55,712 nt of DNA from an uncultured Roseburia sp. (GTDB taxonomy: Bacteria > Bacillota > Clostridia > Lachnospirales > Lachnospiraceae). The stretch covers positions 1-55,712 of the forward strand of contig CAMFYL010000012.1 of assembly GCA_946002055.1 (NCBI GenBank), read 5' to 3'. The position numbers were made by a program, and so were the translations under genes. Each line of letters starts with the position of its first letter. Position 1 is the stretch's first letter. Of the stretch, positions 7,766 through 16,507 are shown in pieces. A model generated the notes under the pieces. The model was not told the origin of the DNA. It saw nothing but the letters and a program-made list of their open reading frames with translations, and did no database searches.

Positions 7766-9598
7766 CTATGGTTGTAACAAAGCATTTAACTTCTGTCTTG
7801 CTTGTACCAATGCATCATAGTTGGTCACATACTGCTTCGCCTGTGCAGACAATGCATTATATGCCGTTTCTGCATCTGTAACGTTTTGTGTAACCACTGA
7901 AATACCTACTGTGCCATCCACTACTCCAATGGCGTCAATCATATCCATAACCGCCTTGGCCTCTGCCTGTGCCTTCGCCTGTTCCATGGCCTGGGCATTG
8001 GCCGCCATAATATTAGCGTATGCTGCTTCGGCATCCAGCAGTACCTGATAATTATCTACACAGCTCTTGGCAGAATCTGTAAGAGCATCGTATGCACCTC
8101 TTGCCGCTCCAATGGCTGCGCCACTGTTTCCATTTACCCCGCCAATGGCATTGATGGCATTTTTACAATTCTCAGCAGACTGTCTTGCCAGAGTGTCCAC
8201 CGTCTCAGTTCCCGGAAGATCGTACATCAACACCGGGAATCCTGTGGAAACGTAACTAAAGATGGTTCCGGCTGCGGATAATGGAAGATTAACGCATCCA
8301 TGAGAGCCATAACCCTCCTTATATCTTGCTCCGCCAAAGGCTTTCTGCCAGGTGGCATCGTGAAGCCCGATATCACCGTTAAATGGCATCCAATATGCTA
8401 CTTTTGTACAATATCCCGGTCCGCGCAAGGTTGCGCCTTTTTCACAATATGTAATGCGAAATGCCCCTGTTGGGGTATCATGCTCCGGAACATTCTTTCC
8501 GGACACCATTGGGGTATCCATCACAACTGCTCCATTGATTACCAAATAAACGTGCTGGGCTGTCTTATTGATTTCCACATAGCTGTTACCATAATCGTTG
8601 CCTTCTCTGCTGGCAGCCTTGTACTGGTATGTAAAATCCCGGGTCACCTTCTTGCCGGATGCAATGTCTTCCTTAAGCTGAGCCACTTCTCCTGCTTTAT
8701 CAATGCGCCATCCGTAATTTCCACCCGGCACCGTCACCGTCACACCATACTGGGTAGCCAATGTTTTTGGCTGACCATAGGTGTCGTATTTCTTACTCAT
8801 CTTTGCAACGAAAGCCTCCATGGCCTCCTCATCAAAGGCTGGTTTTAACTTATCGTTACCGGATAGCCATGAACCGATGGTCTCTGTGGGAATCTTCTCT
8901 GTGGCAGAGCCCACCTTATAAACCACCTCCGTTGCCAAGTACTTGTTCAAGGTTTTTTTCAGCTCTTTGATTTCTTTGCTGTCTTTTGTATATTTTGGCT
9001 GCTTATAGCAGGCAGCATCCCTTAAGTTCAATTCCTTTTTCAATGAAAGAGCGGCACGATAAACCTTGCCTGCCAAATCATTCTGATTCAGTTCTGTGCC
9101 GTAGACCTCATCCACAATGACAAACTCTCCGGAGCGATATACCACGTTGGCGTTCTTTGTCTTAATGGGGTTTTTGTCGGTGACACAGGACAATCTGCTT
9201 ACCCTTTTCTTGATGGCATTGATATCACAGCTCACCAAGTCCCGACTCACATAGTCATTTCCCGTGATAAGATTATGCACCCAAAGGAAACCATTCTGAT
9301 CATTAATCATATTTTGTAAATGTTCCTGCTTTATATGCACTTCCATCCCAAGTTCATTGGTGGTGAGAATTTCCTTCTTACCATCCGCCTCCACCAGGGT
9401 CATTTGATAGCCCTTAGCCGCCTCTGTCAGACGCCGCTCCATAACAGCTGCTGACGCACCGGAGCTGGATACACCATTTACGGTGCTTCTCAAGAAGAAA
9501 TGATTTTCAAAATAAAAACCAAGTCCCACAAAGGCAACCACAAGTACCCCGAGAACGCTTCCGGAAATAATCCAAAATTTCTTACTCAACTTTTTCAT
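7766..9598 (-). CDS. L,D-transpeptidase (YkuD) with PG-binding domain and helical C-terminal extension
   Basis: 610 aa. One TM helix (~10-30) anchors an extracellular enzyme. Residues ~40-330 are the YoaR/PG_binding_4-like region of Clostridia L,D-transpeptidases. The YkuD domain (~345-460) has the catalytic signature with Cys435 (YGSHGCVNLPL) and the conserved DTPTG; the family forms 3-3 peptidoglycan cross-links. An unusual ~140-residue Ala-rich helical tail contains two related units, each ending in a similar helix (AYDALTDSAKSCVDNYQVL and AYNALSAQAKQYVTNYDAL). These resemble albumin-binding or FIVAR-type three-helix repeats and may bind wall or protein partners. The start lies inside nadE (17-nt overlap) with GGAGAG upstream, so expression is coupled to nadE. 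Confidence 0.92.
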   Translation of the reverse strand: MKKLSKKFWIISGSVLGVLVVAFVGLGFYFENHFFLRSTVNGVSSSGASAAVMERRLTEAAKGYQMTLVEADGKKEILTTNELGMEVHIKQEHLQNMINDQNGFLWVHNLITGNDYVSRDLVSCDINAIKKRVSRLSCVTDKNPIKTKNANVVYRSGEFVIVDEVYGTELNQNDLAGKVYRAALSLKKELNLRDAACYKQPKYTKDSKEIKELKKTLNKYLATEVVYKVGSATEKIPTETIGSWLSGNDKLKPAFDEEAMEAFVAKMSKKYDTYGQPKTLATQYGVTVTVPGGNYGWRIDKAGEVAQLKEDIASGKKVTRDFTYQYKAASREGNDYGNSYVEINKTAQHVYLVINGAVVMDTPMVSGKNVPEHDTPTGAFRITYCEKGATLRGPGYCTKVAYWMPFNGDIGLHDATWQKAFGGARYKEGYGSHGCVNLPLSAAGTIFSYVSTGFPVLMYDLPGTETVDTLARQSAENCKNAINAIGGVNGNSGAAIGAARGAYDALTDSAKSCVDNYQVLLDAEAAYANIMAANAQAMEQAKAQAEAKAVMDMIDAIGVVDGTVGISVVTQNVTDAETAYNALSAQAKQYVTNYDALVQARQKLNALLQP

Positions 9599-11522
9599 GA
9601 CTACTCTCCTCTAATTTCTCTATCTCTTCCATCCAAATACTTACGGCAGCATCCGATGGCATACGTAAATCTCCTCTTGGAGACAAGCTAACCGTTCCCA
9701 CCTTCGGACCATCCGGCAAACAGGAACGCTTAAACTGCTGTGTAAAGAAACGGCGATAGAAGGTCTTCAACCATTTCAAAATGGTTGTATCATCATACTC
9801 GCCTGCAAATGCAATTTTCGCCAAACGATAGGTCTTAGATGGCTCACAGCCGTATCGCATCAAATAATATAAGAAGAAATCGTGCAACTCATATGGACCT
9901 ACCAGTTCCTCTGTCTTCTGGGAAATCTTGCCATCCTCTGGTGGCAATAGTTCTGGAGATACCGGGGTATCCAGCACATCGTAAAGCACCTCTGATAAGG
10001 TACCTTCGCAGCAATGGCTTGCATAATAGCTAACCAAATGGCGAACCAAGGTCTTTGGCACAGAGGCATTCACTCCATACATAGACATATGATCACCGTT
10101 GTAGGTTGCCCAGCCTAGGGCAAGCTCTGACATATCCCCGGTTCCAATCACCATTCCATTTTCCATATTGGCGATATCCATAAGAATCTGGGTTCTCTCT
10201 CTGGCCTGGGAATTCTCATAAGTCACATCGTGAACCCCCGCCGGCTGACCAATGTCTGAAAAATGAACCTCCACAGCCTGCTTGATGGAAATCTCCTTAA
10301 AAGTAACTCCCAATTCTGAAATCATAGACACAGCGTTATTGTATGTGCGGTCTGTGGTGCCAAATCCCGGCATAGTCACGGCAATAATGCCCTTTCGATC
10401 TAGATGTAGCATATCAAATGCCCGCACTGTCACAAGCAGCGCCAATGTAGAATCCAACCCACCGGAAATACCAACTACGGCTTTTTTGCAATGTGTATGG
10501 GCCAAACGTTTCTTTAATCCCATAGACTGAATATCTAAAATCTCTTCACAGCGCTTCTCAAGTGTGGCTGCATTGGATGGCACAAATGGTGCCTTATCAA
10601 TAAATCTGGTAATCTGCGTCTGTGTTTCGTCCAGAGAAAAATCCGTTACCAAATAAGAATCATCCCGTGCAATGGCAAAGGTGGACATACCCTTTCTTCT
10701 CGCACTCAGCTTCTTCACATCAAGTTCTGTCATAATGCATCCGGTAGAAAAGAGAACGCTCTCCTCTAGTAAGCTTCCTGCTTCCGCAATTATGTTGTGG
10801 CCTGAGTATACCACATCCTGGGTAGATTCCCCTTCCCCTGCACTTGTGTAAATATATCCGCAGTAAAGTCTTGCAGACTGCCCCACCACCAAATCTCTGC
10901 GATAAGAGCTCTTTCCTGTCACTTCATCGCTGGCAGAAAGGTTCACCATTACCGTGGCACCATGCACACAGTGACCAACGCTTGGTGGACATGGAGACCA
11001 AAGGTCCTCACAAATCTCTGCTGCAATCACAAGCTCCGGCATGTTGCTGCAACGAAACATCTGTCTCGTTCCCATAGGCACGAAATAATCTTCAGCCAGC
11101 ATCACTTCCACACACGCTTCCATGCCCGGTGTAAATTGTCTTGCCTCATAAAACTCTGCATACACAGGAAGATGGGTCTTGGGAATCAAGCCAAGAACAT
11201 CTCCCCTGTGAAGCACTGCTGCCACATTATATATTTTGCTATCCCAAACCAGTGGAAGTCCCACAAAAAAGATAGCATCCAAATCTTCTGTAAGCGCTGC
11301 CAAAGTAAGAAGCCCCTCTTTGGCCCTTTTCAGCAGAGTATCCTGATAAAACAGATCTCCACAGGTATATCCTGTAATGGCAAGTTCCGGAAATACCACA
11401 ATCTTAGCGCCATGGGCCTCTGCTTCTGTCATATGCGCTGCTATTTCATTGACATTGTATGTCACATCCGCCACTCTCACCTGAGGGGTAATGGACGCCA
11501 CCTTAATGAATCCGTCCTTCAT
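9582..11522 (-). CDS. nadE: Glutamine-dependent NAD+ synthetase
   Basis: 646 aa. It converts deamido-NAD+ to NAD+ with ammonia from glutamine. The N-terminal nitrilase-type glutaminase has the triad Glu46 (VFPELAITGY), Lys115 (GLIPKTHLP) and Cys171 (AAEICEDLWSP). The C-terminal synthetase has the PP-loop SGGLDSTLALL (~355) and the ammonia/ATP-site segment GTGDMSELALGW. Length fits the two-domain class. AAGGAGAG precedes ATG 11522. It follows hslO by 10 nt and overlaps the L,D-transpeptidase by 17 nt, giving a likely operon methyltransferase-hslO-nadE-ldt. Confidence 0.96.
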   Translation of the reverse strand: MKDGFIKVASITPQVRVADVTYNVNEIAAHMTEAEAHGAKIVVFPELAITGYTCGDLFYQDTLLKRAKEGLLTLAALTEDLDAIFFVGLPLVWDSKIYNVAAVLHRGDVLGLIPKTHLPVYAEFYEARQFTPGMEACVEVMLAEDYFVPMGTRQMFRCSNMPELVIAAEICEDLWSPCPPSVGHCVHGATVMVNLSASDEVTGKSSYRRDLVVGQSARLYCGYIYTSAGEGESTQDVVYSGHNIIAEAGSLLEESVLFSTGCIMTELDVKKLSARRKGMSTFAIARDDSYLVTDFSLDETQTQITRFIDKAPFVPSNAATLEKRCEEILDIQSMGLKKRLAHTHCKKAVVGISGGLDSTLALLVTVRAFDMLHLDRKGIIAVTMPGFGTTDRTYNNAVSMISELGVTFKEISIKQAVEVHFSDIGQPAGVHDVTYENSQARERTQILMDIANMENGMVIGTGDMSELALGWATYNGDHMSMYGVNASVPKTLVRHLVSYYASHCCEGTLSEVLYDVLDTPVSPELLPPEDGKISQKTEELVGPYELHDFFLYYLMRYGCEPSKTYRLAKIAFAGEYDDTTILKWLKTFYRRFFTQQFKRSCLPDGPKVGTVSLSPRGDLRMPSDAAVSIWMEEIEKLEESSHEKVE

Positions 11523-11532
11523 GCTACTCTCC

Positions 11533-12408
11533 TTATTTCTGCTTGCGAAGTTCCACCAACTCTTCCACGGTATAGTTATATGCTTTGTTGCAGAACTGGC
11601 ATTTTACCTCGATGGGTTTGCCCTCTGCAATAATATCTTTCACATCTTCCTCACCAAGACTGCAAAGACTTCTCTCTACACGCTCTGCGGAGCAGTCACA
11701 ATGAAAACCTGTCTCAATGGTATCGTGAATGGTAATTTCGAAACCATCCAAAACAGTCTCTAAGATTTTCTCCGGTGTCTTGCCCTCTGACAACATAGCA
11801 GTAACAGATGGCAAATCCTTGATGTTGCTCTCAAGCTTATCAATCACCTCATCCGAGGTAAACGGCATAAGTTGAATGATAAACCCACCAGCTTGAGCCA
11901 CGGTGTTATCCTTGTTCATCAGCACGCCTAAGCCCACCGAAGAGGGCACCTGCTCACTGGTTGCAAAGTAGTAGGTCAAATCCTCTGCGATCTCGCCTGT
12001 CTGAAGTGGAACGGTGCCCACATAAGGCTCCTTAAGTCCCATATCCTTAATGACCCGAAGGATTCCAAGATCGATGGCTCCCCCCACATCCAGCTTGCCA
12101 TCCTTATTGGGAGGCAGCATAACATCTGCCACATTCGGAAAGCCCTTCACATTGCCCTTTGCATCTGCTGTGACAGTAATTCCCTTCATGGGACCGCTTC
12201 CCTGAATCTGAAGTGTGAGCATATCATCCTCACCCTTCATCATCACGCCCATCATAGCTGCCGCTGATAGCATTCTGCCCAGCGCTGCCGTTACCACCGG
12301 GCTTGTATTGTGATGATTCTTAGCCTCCTCTACCATTTCCTTGGATGTGATAGCAAAGGCACGAATGGCATCATCTGCCGCTGTTGCTCTTACAATATAA
12401 TCTGACAT
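11533..12408 (-). CDS. hslO: Redox-regulated holdase chaperone Hsp33
   Basis: 291 aa, typical for Hsp33. The N-terminal fold contains the conserved QIQGSGPMKGITVTAD stretch. The C-terminal redox switch has the four zinc-binding cysteines as Cys237-x-Cys239 (FHCDCS) and Cys270-xx-Cys273 (VKCQFCNKAY). Under oxidative stress the family loses zinc, forms disulfides and binds unfolded proteins. ATG 12408 directly abuts the stop of the methyltransferase gene, indicating translational coupling. Confidence 0.97.
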   Translation of the reverse strand: MSDYIVRATAADDAIRAFAITSKEMVEEAKNHHNTSPVVTAALGRMLSAAAMMGVMMKGEDDMLTLQIQGSGPMKGITVTADAKGNVKGFPNVADVMLPPNKDGKLDVGGAIDLGILRVIKDMGLKEPYVGTVPLQTGEIAEDLTYYFATSEQVPSSVGLGVLMNKDNTVAQAGGFIIQLMPFTSDEVIDKLESNIKDLPSVTAMLSEGKTPEKILETVLDGFEITIHDTIETGFHCDCSAERVERSLCSLGEEDVKDIIAEGKPIEVKCQFCNKAYNYTVEELVELRKQK

Positions 12409-13164
12409 TTATAACGCTTCCTTCCCTTGTTCTTTACATATGATATACATGCGCTCTGTGGTATCACTGATGGATTCCATGGTATCCACATCCATTGCTT
12501 CCACAAAAGCCATACCACTTTCGCTGATTGCTTTTTTGATTTCCTCCAGAGAAAATGCCCTCTGAAAATGCTCTTCTGCGTAGCGAGAGTAAGTCTCACC
12601 ATCTTCATTTTCAATGTAAAGGGTTAACTCATAGGCATTGATGCGACTCTTCTCGTCGTATTCATTTTCCCAGATAAAACTGCCATGCTCTCGATTTTCG
12701 GCAAATACATTGTCTCCCAAAATCTCTCTGTACTTATACTCTGTGTTCACGTCAAAGATGAATATCCCATCCGGGTCCAGATAATTGTTCACCAGTTTCA
12801 GCACCTGCTTAAGATCCTCCGGGGTTGGTAAGTAATTTATGGAATCGCAGACGCTTACCACAGCCGCAACAGTTCCATACAATTCAAAGGCCTGCATATC
12901 CTGACAGAGATACAGGATATCAGCCGGTCCCTGTTCCATGGCAATTCCCAGCATATCATAGGAATTATCGATGCCAATCATGTCAAATCCCTCGCGGGCC
13001 AAAAGACGGGTCATCTTTCCTGTACCACATCCAAGCTCTGCTACCAGGCCCTTGGGTATATGATATTCTTCCAACAAGGTGAGCAAATTATGACACCAAG
13101 CGTCATAGGGAACATTATCCATATATAAATCATACACCTGTGCAAAACTTTCGTAAGACGCCAT
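12409..13164 (-). CDS. Class I SAM-dependent methyltransferase
   Basis: 251 aa. Motif I (AELGCGTGKMTRLLA) and the acidic end of beta-2 (GIDNSYDML) mark the SAM pocket; motif IV region is VVSVCDSINYL. AAGGGGGAAAA precedes ATG 13164. The family usually modifies small molecules or cofactors and the substrate is unknown. First gene of the run with hslO, nadE and the L,D-transpeptidase. Confidence 0.85.
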   Translation of the reverse strand: MASYESFAQVYDLYMDNVPYDAWCHNLLTLLEEYHIPKGLVAELGCGTGKMTRLLAREGFDMIGIDNSYDMLGIAMEQGPADILYLCQDMQAFELYGTVAAVVSVCDSINYLPTPEDLKQVLKLVNNYLDPDGIFIFDVNTEYKYREILGDNVFAENREHGSFIWENEYDEKSRINAYELTLYIENEDGETYSRYAEEHFQRAFSLEEIKKAISESGMAFVEAMDVDTMESISDTTERMYIICKEQGKEAL

Positions 13165-13228
13165 TTTTCCCCCTTAAAACCAAGTTTTTCCTTATGATAT
13201 ACTACCACATTTACCGTCAAATGCAAAC

Positions 13229-13257
13229 TTGATTATTTCCACCTCAACACTTATACT
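13229..13257 (+). promoter_or_regulatory. Probable promoter of the plus-strand membrane-protein gene
   Basis: TTGATT, 17-bp spacer, TATACT, placed 45 bp upstream of the ATG at 13303 in a divergent intergenic region. Confidence 0.6.
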
Positions 13258-13302
13258 GAAAGAAAGTTGAGAATTGAGATTGTTTGTGCATCAGGAGAGC
13301 TT

Positions 13303-14346
13303 ATGACACCAAATTTGGACCATTACATCAGCAGGCACATTCGTGCTTATTACAAACATAAATTAGTCGCTCCCCTTATTTACTTGGCATTGCTTCTAAT
13401 CATAGCTTTTTTCTACCCCATAGGGTCTATGGTTTTACCGCCTCGTATGGAAAAGGATTGCGACCTGGCCAAGCAGTATAAGAGCAATGAGAATTATATT
13501 CACATTGATTTGGGCCATTTATATTTCACCGGCTATACCAAGCGCTGGCTGGATTCCACAGTCGGATACTACTATTACACCACCGTTGGGGATGATTGCG
13601 TTGTGGTTTTGCTCTCACCGGAATCCTGTCAACAGGGACTGCCGGAGATTGAGAATATTTCCATTCGCGGGAAAATCCTATATCGTTCCAACGCAGTGAA
13701 CAAACTGTACGACAATCTGGCCAAGGATTTATCCTGGTCCGCAAGTGGCATCGCATCCACCATTTCACCTTATATGATTTCCCAGCCGGACGCGGAGGAT
13801 TTTTCAACAACCTTGTTTTTAACAGTATATTTTGCCACAGGTTTTTATGCGTTTTGTTCTGTCATCATCTATCTGTTGTATTCCATTTGGCCACAGATTT
13901 CTTCACCCTGTCAGAGGCTCCACCACTACGGCAAGCCAAGTCAGATTCTGGCACAGGCAGAGGAGGAGCTGGCCACCTTGCCACAGCTTGCAACAGAGGA
14001 TATGTTCATTACAGAGCATTATTTTATAGAGACTTCCAAGTATGGTGTTGCCATTGTGCCCATTAGTGAGATGATATGGATTTACAAGTATTCCACTCTC
14101 CACAAATTCCTGTGGCACCACTTCAGTATTTCCTACACCTTGCACATTACAGCAAACAAACGGCAATACATCCATTGTCCTAAGAATATCAAGTCGGACA
14201 TTGACGGTATCATCGATTACTTGTCAGAGGCAAATCACGATATGTTAGTGGGCTTCTCCGAAGAGAATCGATTGAAGGTAGAAGAAATTCAAGGGGACTT
14301 GAAGCCTCTCAAAAAATTCTGGGCTTTCTTAAGTAAAAAAGTGTAA
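13303..14346 (+). CDS. Membrane protein of unknown function with two TM helices
   Basis: 347 aa from ATG 13303, set by CAGGAGAG just upstream. Hydrophobic segments at ~24-46 (LIYLALLLIIAFF) and ~170-197 (TVYFATGFYAFCSVIIYLL) flank a ~125-residue region; the C-terminal ~150 residues look soluble (AEEELATLPQLATEDMF). The layout recalls the DUF6709-type Lachnospiraceae membrane proteins, but I am not confident of the name. It is a lone plus-strand gene with its own promoter and a strong terminator. Confidence 0.8.
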   Translation: MTPNLDHYISRHIRAYYKHKLVAPLIYLALLLIIAFFYPIGSMVLPPRMEKDCDLAKQYKSNENYIHIDLGHLYFTGYTKRWLDSTVGYYYYTTVGDDCVVVLLSPESCQQGLPEIENISIRGKILYRSNAVNKLYDNLAKDLSWSASGIASTISPYMISQPDAEDFSTTLFLTVYFATGFYAFCSVIIYLLYSIWPQISSPCQRLHHYGKPSQILAQAEEELATLPQLATEDMFITEHYFIETSKYGVAIVPISEMIWIYKYSTLHKFLWHHFSISYTLHITANKRQYIHCPKNIKSDIDGIIDYLSEANHDMLVGFSEENRLKVEEIQGDLKPLKKFWAFLSKKV

Positions 14347-14348
14347 AT

Positions 14349-14391
14349 AAAAAACTCTGAAAAGATGTATCCCATCCTTTCAGAGTTTTTT
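14349..14391. terminator. Bidirectional intrinsic terminator
   Basis: AAAAAACTCTGAAA pairs with TTTCAGAGTTTTTT, with inner GATG/CATC pairs. A-run and T-run lie at opposite ends, so it serves both convergent genes (13303-14346 plus, 14404-15351 minus). Confidence 0.88.
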
Positions 14392-14403
14392 GTATTGTAT
14401 GTA

Positions 14404-15351
14404 TTACATCATCTTAGACTTAATCCAGTTGTAAATGTCCTGATATACCGTCTCTCTGTCAAGCTCGTTCAAAATCTCGTGACGGTCTCCCTCATACAGC
14501 TTAATAGACAAATCCTGCATACCGGCAGCCTCAAACTTGTCATAAGCCTGCTGTACACCCTTACCACAGTTACCAACAGGGTCATCCGCACCGGATACGA
14601 AGAAAATTGGCAAATCCTTCTTCATCTTAGCGATATTGTCCATATTGTTGTCAAACTTGGTAGATTCTACCAAGCCACGATACGCTCCCAAGGAGAATAC
14701 AAAGGTGCATCTTGGATCGCTGTAATACTTCTTAACAATCTCCACATCCTTTGTTAACCAGCTGTTGTCCGGTGTTGCACCGGTACAATCATAGCGCTTA
14801 TATGGTGCACCATAGGTCATATCCCTTACCATTGTGCTGCGATGCTTATCAGAGCGGAAAAGTGCCAATGTGTTAATTACTGCCAGTCCCATGTTGATGG
14901 TAAGATTTGGTTCTGTACCGGTACCCATAATAATAGCTCCGTCCAAATCCTCCATTTCCTTAGCCTTAAGGCAAAGACACTTACGAGTCATATAAGATCC
15001 CATACTGTGACCTAAGATAAAGTATGGAAGTTCCGGATACTCTTCCTTTGTCTTCTTATAGTGAGTGTAGATATCCTCTGCCATAACATCGGAAGGATGC
15101 TTTACATGAACGATTCCCCACTCTTCCTCACTTGCCACAGAGCCACCGTGGGCAATGTGATCATGGCCAACTACAACAAATCCCTTGTCACACATAAACT
15201 CTGCAAAGGCTTCATAGCGTTCAATGTATTCTACCATACCATGAACAATCTGTAGTACTGCCACCGGCTGTTCCTCCGGCATCCACTTGACACAGTGAAT
15301 ATTAGATACCTGATCTGCTGATTTGAATTGATACTCCTGCTTTGTTACCAT
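14404..15351 (-). CDS. Alpha/beta hydrolase, monoacylglycerol-lipase-like (Hydrolase_4)
   Basis: 315 aa from ATG 15351, chosen because GGGGAG lies 6 nt upstream. Triad elements are nucleophile Ser116 in GHSMG (FILGHSMGSYM), Asp in SGADDPVGN, and His in GDRHEILNE. The N-terminal VLQIVHGMVEYIERYEAFA matches the oxyanion-hole region of serine aminopeptidase_S33/monoacylglycerol lipases. There is no signal peptide, so it is cytosolic and probably acts on lysophospholipid or acylglycerol esters. Substrate not proven. Confidence 0.88.
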   Translation of the reverse strand: MVTKQEYQFKSADQVSNIHCVKWMPEEQPVAVLQIVHGMVEYIERYEAFAEFMCDKGFVVVGHDHIAHGGSVASEEEWGIVHVKHPSDVMAEDIYTHYKKTKEEYPELPYFILGHSMGSYMTRKCLCLKAKEMEDLDGAIIMGTGTEPNLTINMGLAVINTLALFRSDKHRSTMVRDMTYGAPYKRYDCTGATPDNSWLTKDVEIVKKYYSDPRCTFVFSLGAYRGLVESTKFDNNMDNIAKMKKDLPIFFVSGADDPVGNCGKGVQQAYDKFEAAGMQDLSIKLYEGDRHEILNELDRETVYQDIYNWIKSKMM

Positions 15352-15375
15352 TTTTGTCTCCCCTTTGTTCATTAT

Positions 15376-16344
15376 TTACACATTTTCATTGTGAATATCT
15401 ATCTGCGAAAACATCAGTTTCATATCACCAATGATTTCTTCCATCTTACCTGTGCTGTCCTGCTGCTCCATATAACAAGAACCGATGCTCTCCATCTCCA
15501 GCATAATCTGCTCCTGACGATTACGACCTGATGATATGGTCTCCTGTAAATCTCCATATCCCTCTGCCACATCATCCAGCTGACGCTTTAGCTCCTTGGC
15601 ATCTACAGATTCTTTTTGGCACTCTCGCCTGGCCTCCCCGGCAAGCTTTCCCAGCGACATATTATTGTCCTTGAGAAGGGAAATAAAGCTGTGAATCTGA
15701 CGATCCATCTCCTGATACTCTTCTAATAGGTGTTGTATCTTCTCCGTCACCTGTTCCGTGCGATTTGCAAATTCTGACGCCAAGGAGCGAATCTCCTCCG
15801 CTGTCTGTATGTAAGGTGTGCCTGCCTCTCCTAACCTGCCGGCATCAATTGCTGCCTGTAACGCCAAGGTGCGAATGGTGCCATCAAAGGAATGCATCTG
15901 CTCCACATCCGAAATGATGCTTTCCACCTGGTTGCGCTCCCTGTCGGAAAGCTCTGCCAAAGATTTGGACAGACCGGTATAGTGTTTGCTCTGCTCCTGC
16001 AATTGGCACAGCGCCTCCTGCTGTTTGCCGGCAAACTCCATTCCCTCTTCGTATGCCTCGCAAAGTCTTCCTGTGTATCCCTTTGCCTCTGATATCTTTT
16101 GTTCCATATGGTCTAAAGCTTCTGTTGCTTTATCCATGGTTTCTTCTGTATCTCTGGCAAAATCCACCACTTTCGTGAGACTCCGGTCCATCTTAGTAGC
16201 GCTCATACCTAACTGGTCAATTTCCACTTGCGCCTGAGCCACTTTCTTGGTGGCTGTACCTAAAACTCGCACATACTCCTGTGACTGGGCTTTTATCTGA
16301 CAGGCCTGTTCAAGCTGCTGCTTCACTTCTTTGCTATGAAACAT
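15376..16344 (-). CDS. Soluble methyl-accepting chemotaxis-like protein
   Basis: 322 aa from ATG 16344 (GGAGGG ~10 nt upstream; longer in-frame starts are possible). No TM helix. It is almost entirely coiled coil. Residues ~175-225 contain a recognisable but divergent MCP hairpin tip (TLALQAAIDAGRLGE, then EEIRSLASEFANRTEQV), corresponding to the ALNAAIEAARAGE...VAxEVRxLA consensus. Cytosolic receptors of this kind couple CheA/CheW or act as scaffolds. The tip diverges enough that kinase control is uncertain. It sits 25 nt upstream of the hydrolase gene. Confidence 0.8.
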   Translation of the reverse strand: MFHSKEVKQQLEQACQIKAQSQEYVRVLGTATKKVAQAQVEIDQLGMSATKMDRSLTKVVDFARDTEETMDKATEALDHMEQKISEAKGYTGRLCEAYEEGMEFAGKQQEALCQLQEQSKHYTGLSKSLAELSDRERNQVESIISDVEQMHSFDGTIRTLALQAAIDAGRLGEAGTPYIQTAEEIRSLASEFANRTEQVTEKIQHLLEEYQEMDRQIHSFISLLKDNNMSLGKLAGEARRECQKESVDAKELKRQLDDVAEGYGDLQETISSGRNRQEQIMLEMESIGSCYMEQQDSTGKMEEIIGDMKLMFSQIDIHNENV

Positions 16345-16460
16345 GTCAGCACATCCCTCCATTCTACACTTACACATTCTGACAAAAGATATATCTATCT
16401 CCCTGTCACGGTAAGTGTACACCAACTATTTTACATTTTTTTGTAGTATTATGCAATCAT

Positions 16461-16502
16461 TGATATAAAATTTGAACATACATGATATAAAATTTGAACA
16501 TA
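16461..16502. repeat. Tandem 20-bp direct repeat, 22-bp period
   Basis: TGATATAAAATTTGAACATA occurs twice without mismatch (16461-16480, 16483-16502) in the 163-bp gap between the recJ stop and the chemoreceptor-like gene. Two identical half-turn-phased boxes suggest an operator or promoter-proximal binding site upstream of the chemoreceptor-like gene. Confidence 0.85.
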
Positions 16503-16507
16503 TTGTT

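Noticed and set aside
10962-11633. 223-codon plus-strand open frame
   Set aside because: Antisense to nadE; Cys/His-rich low-quality composition typical of shadows.
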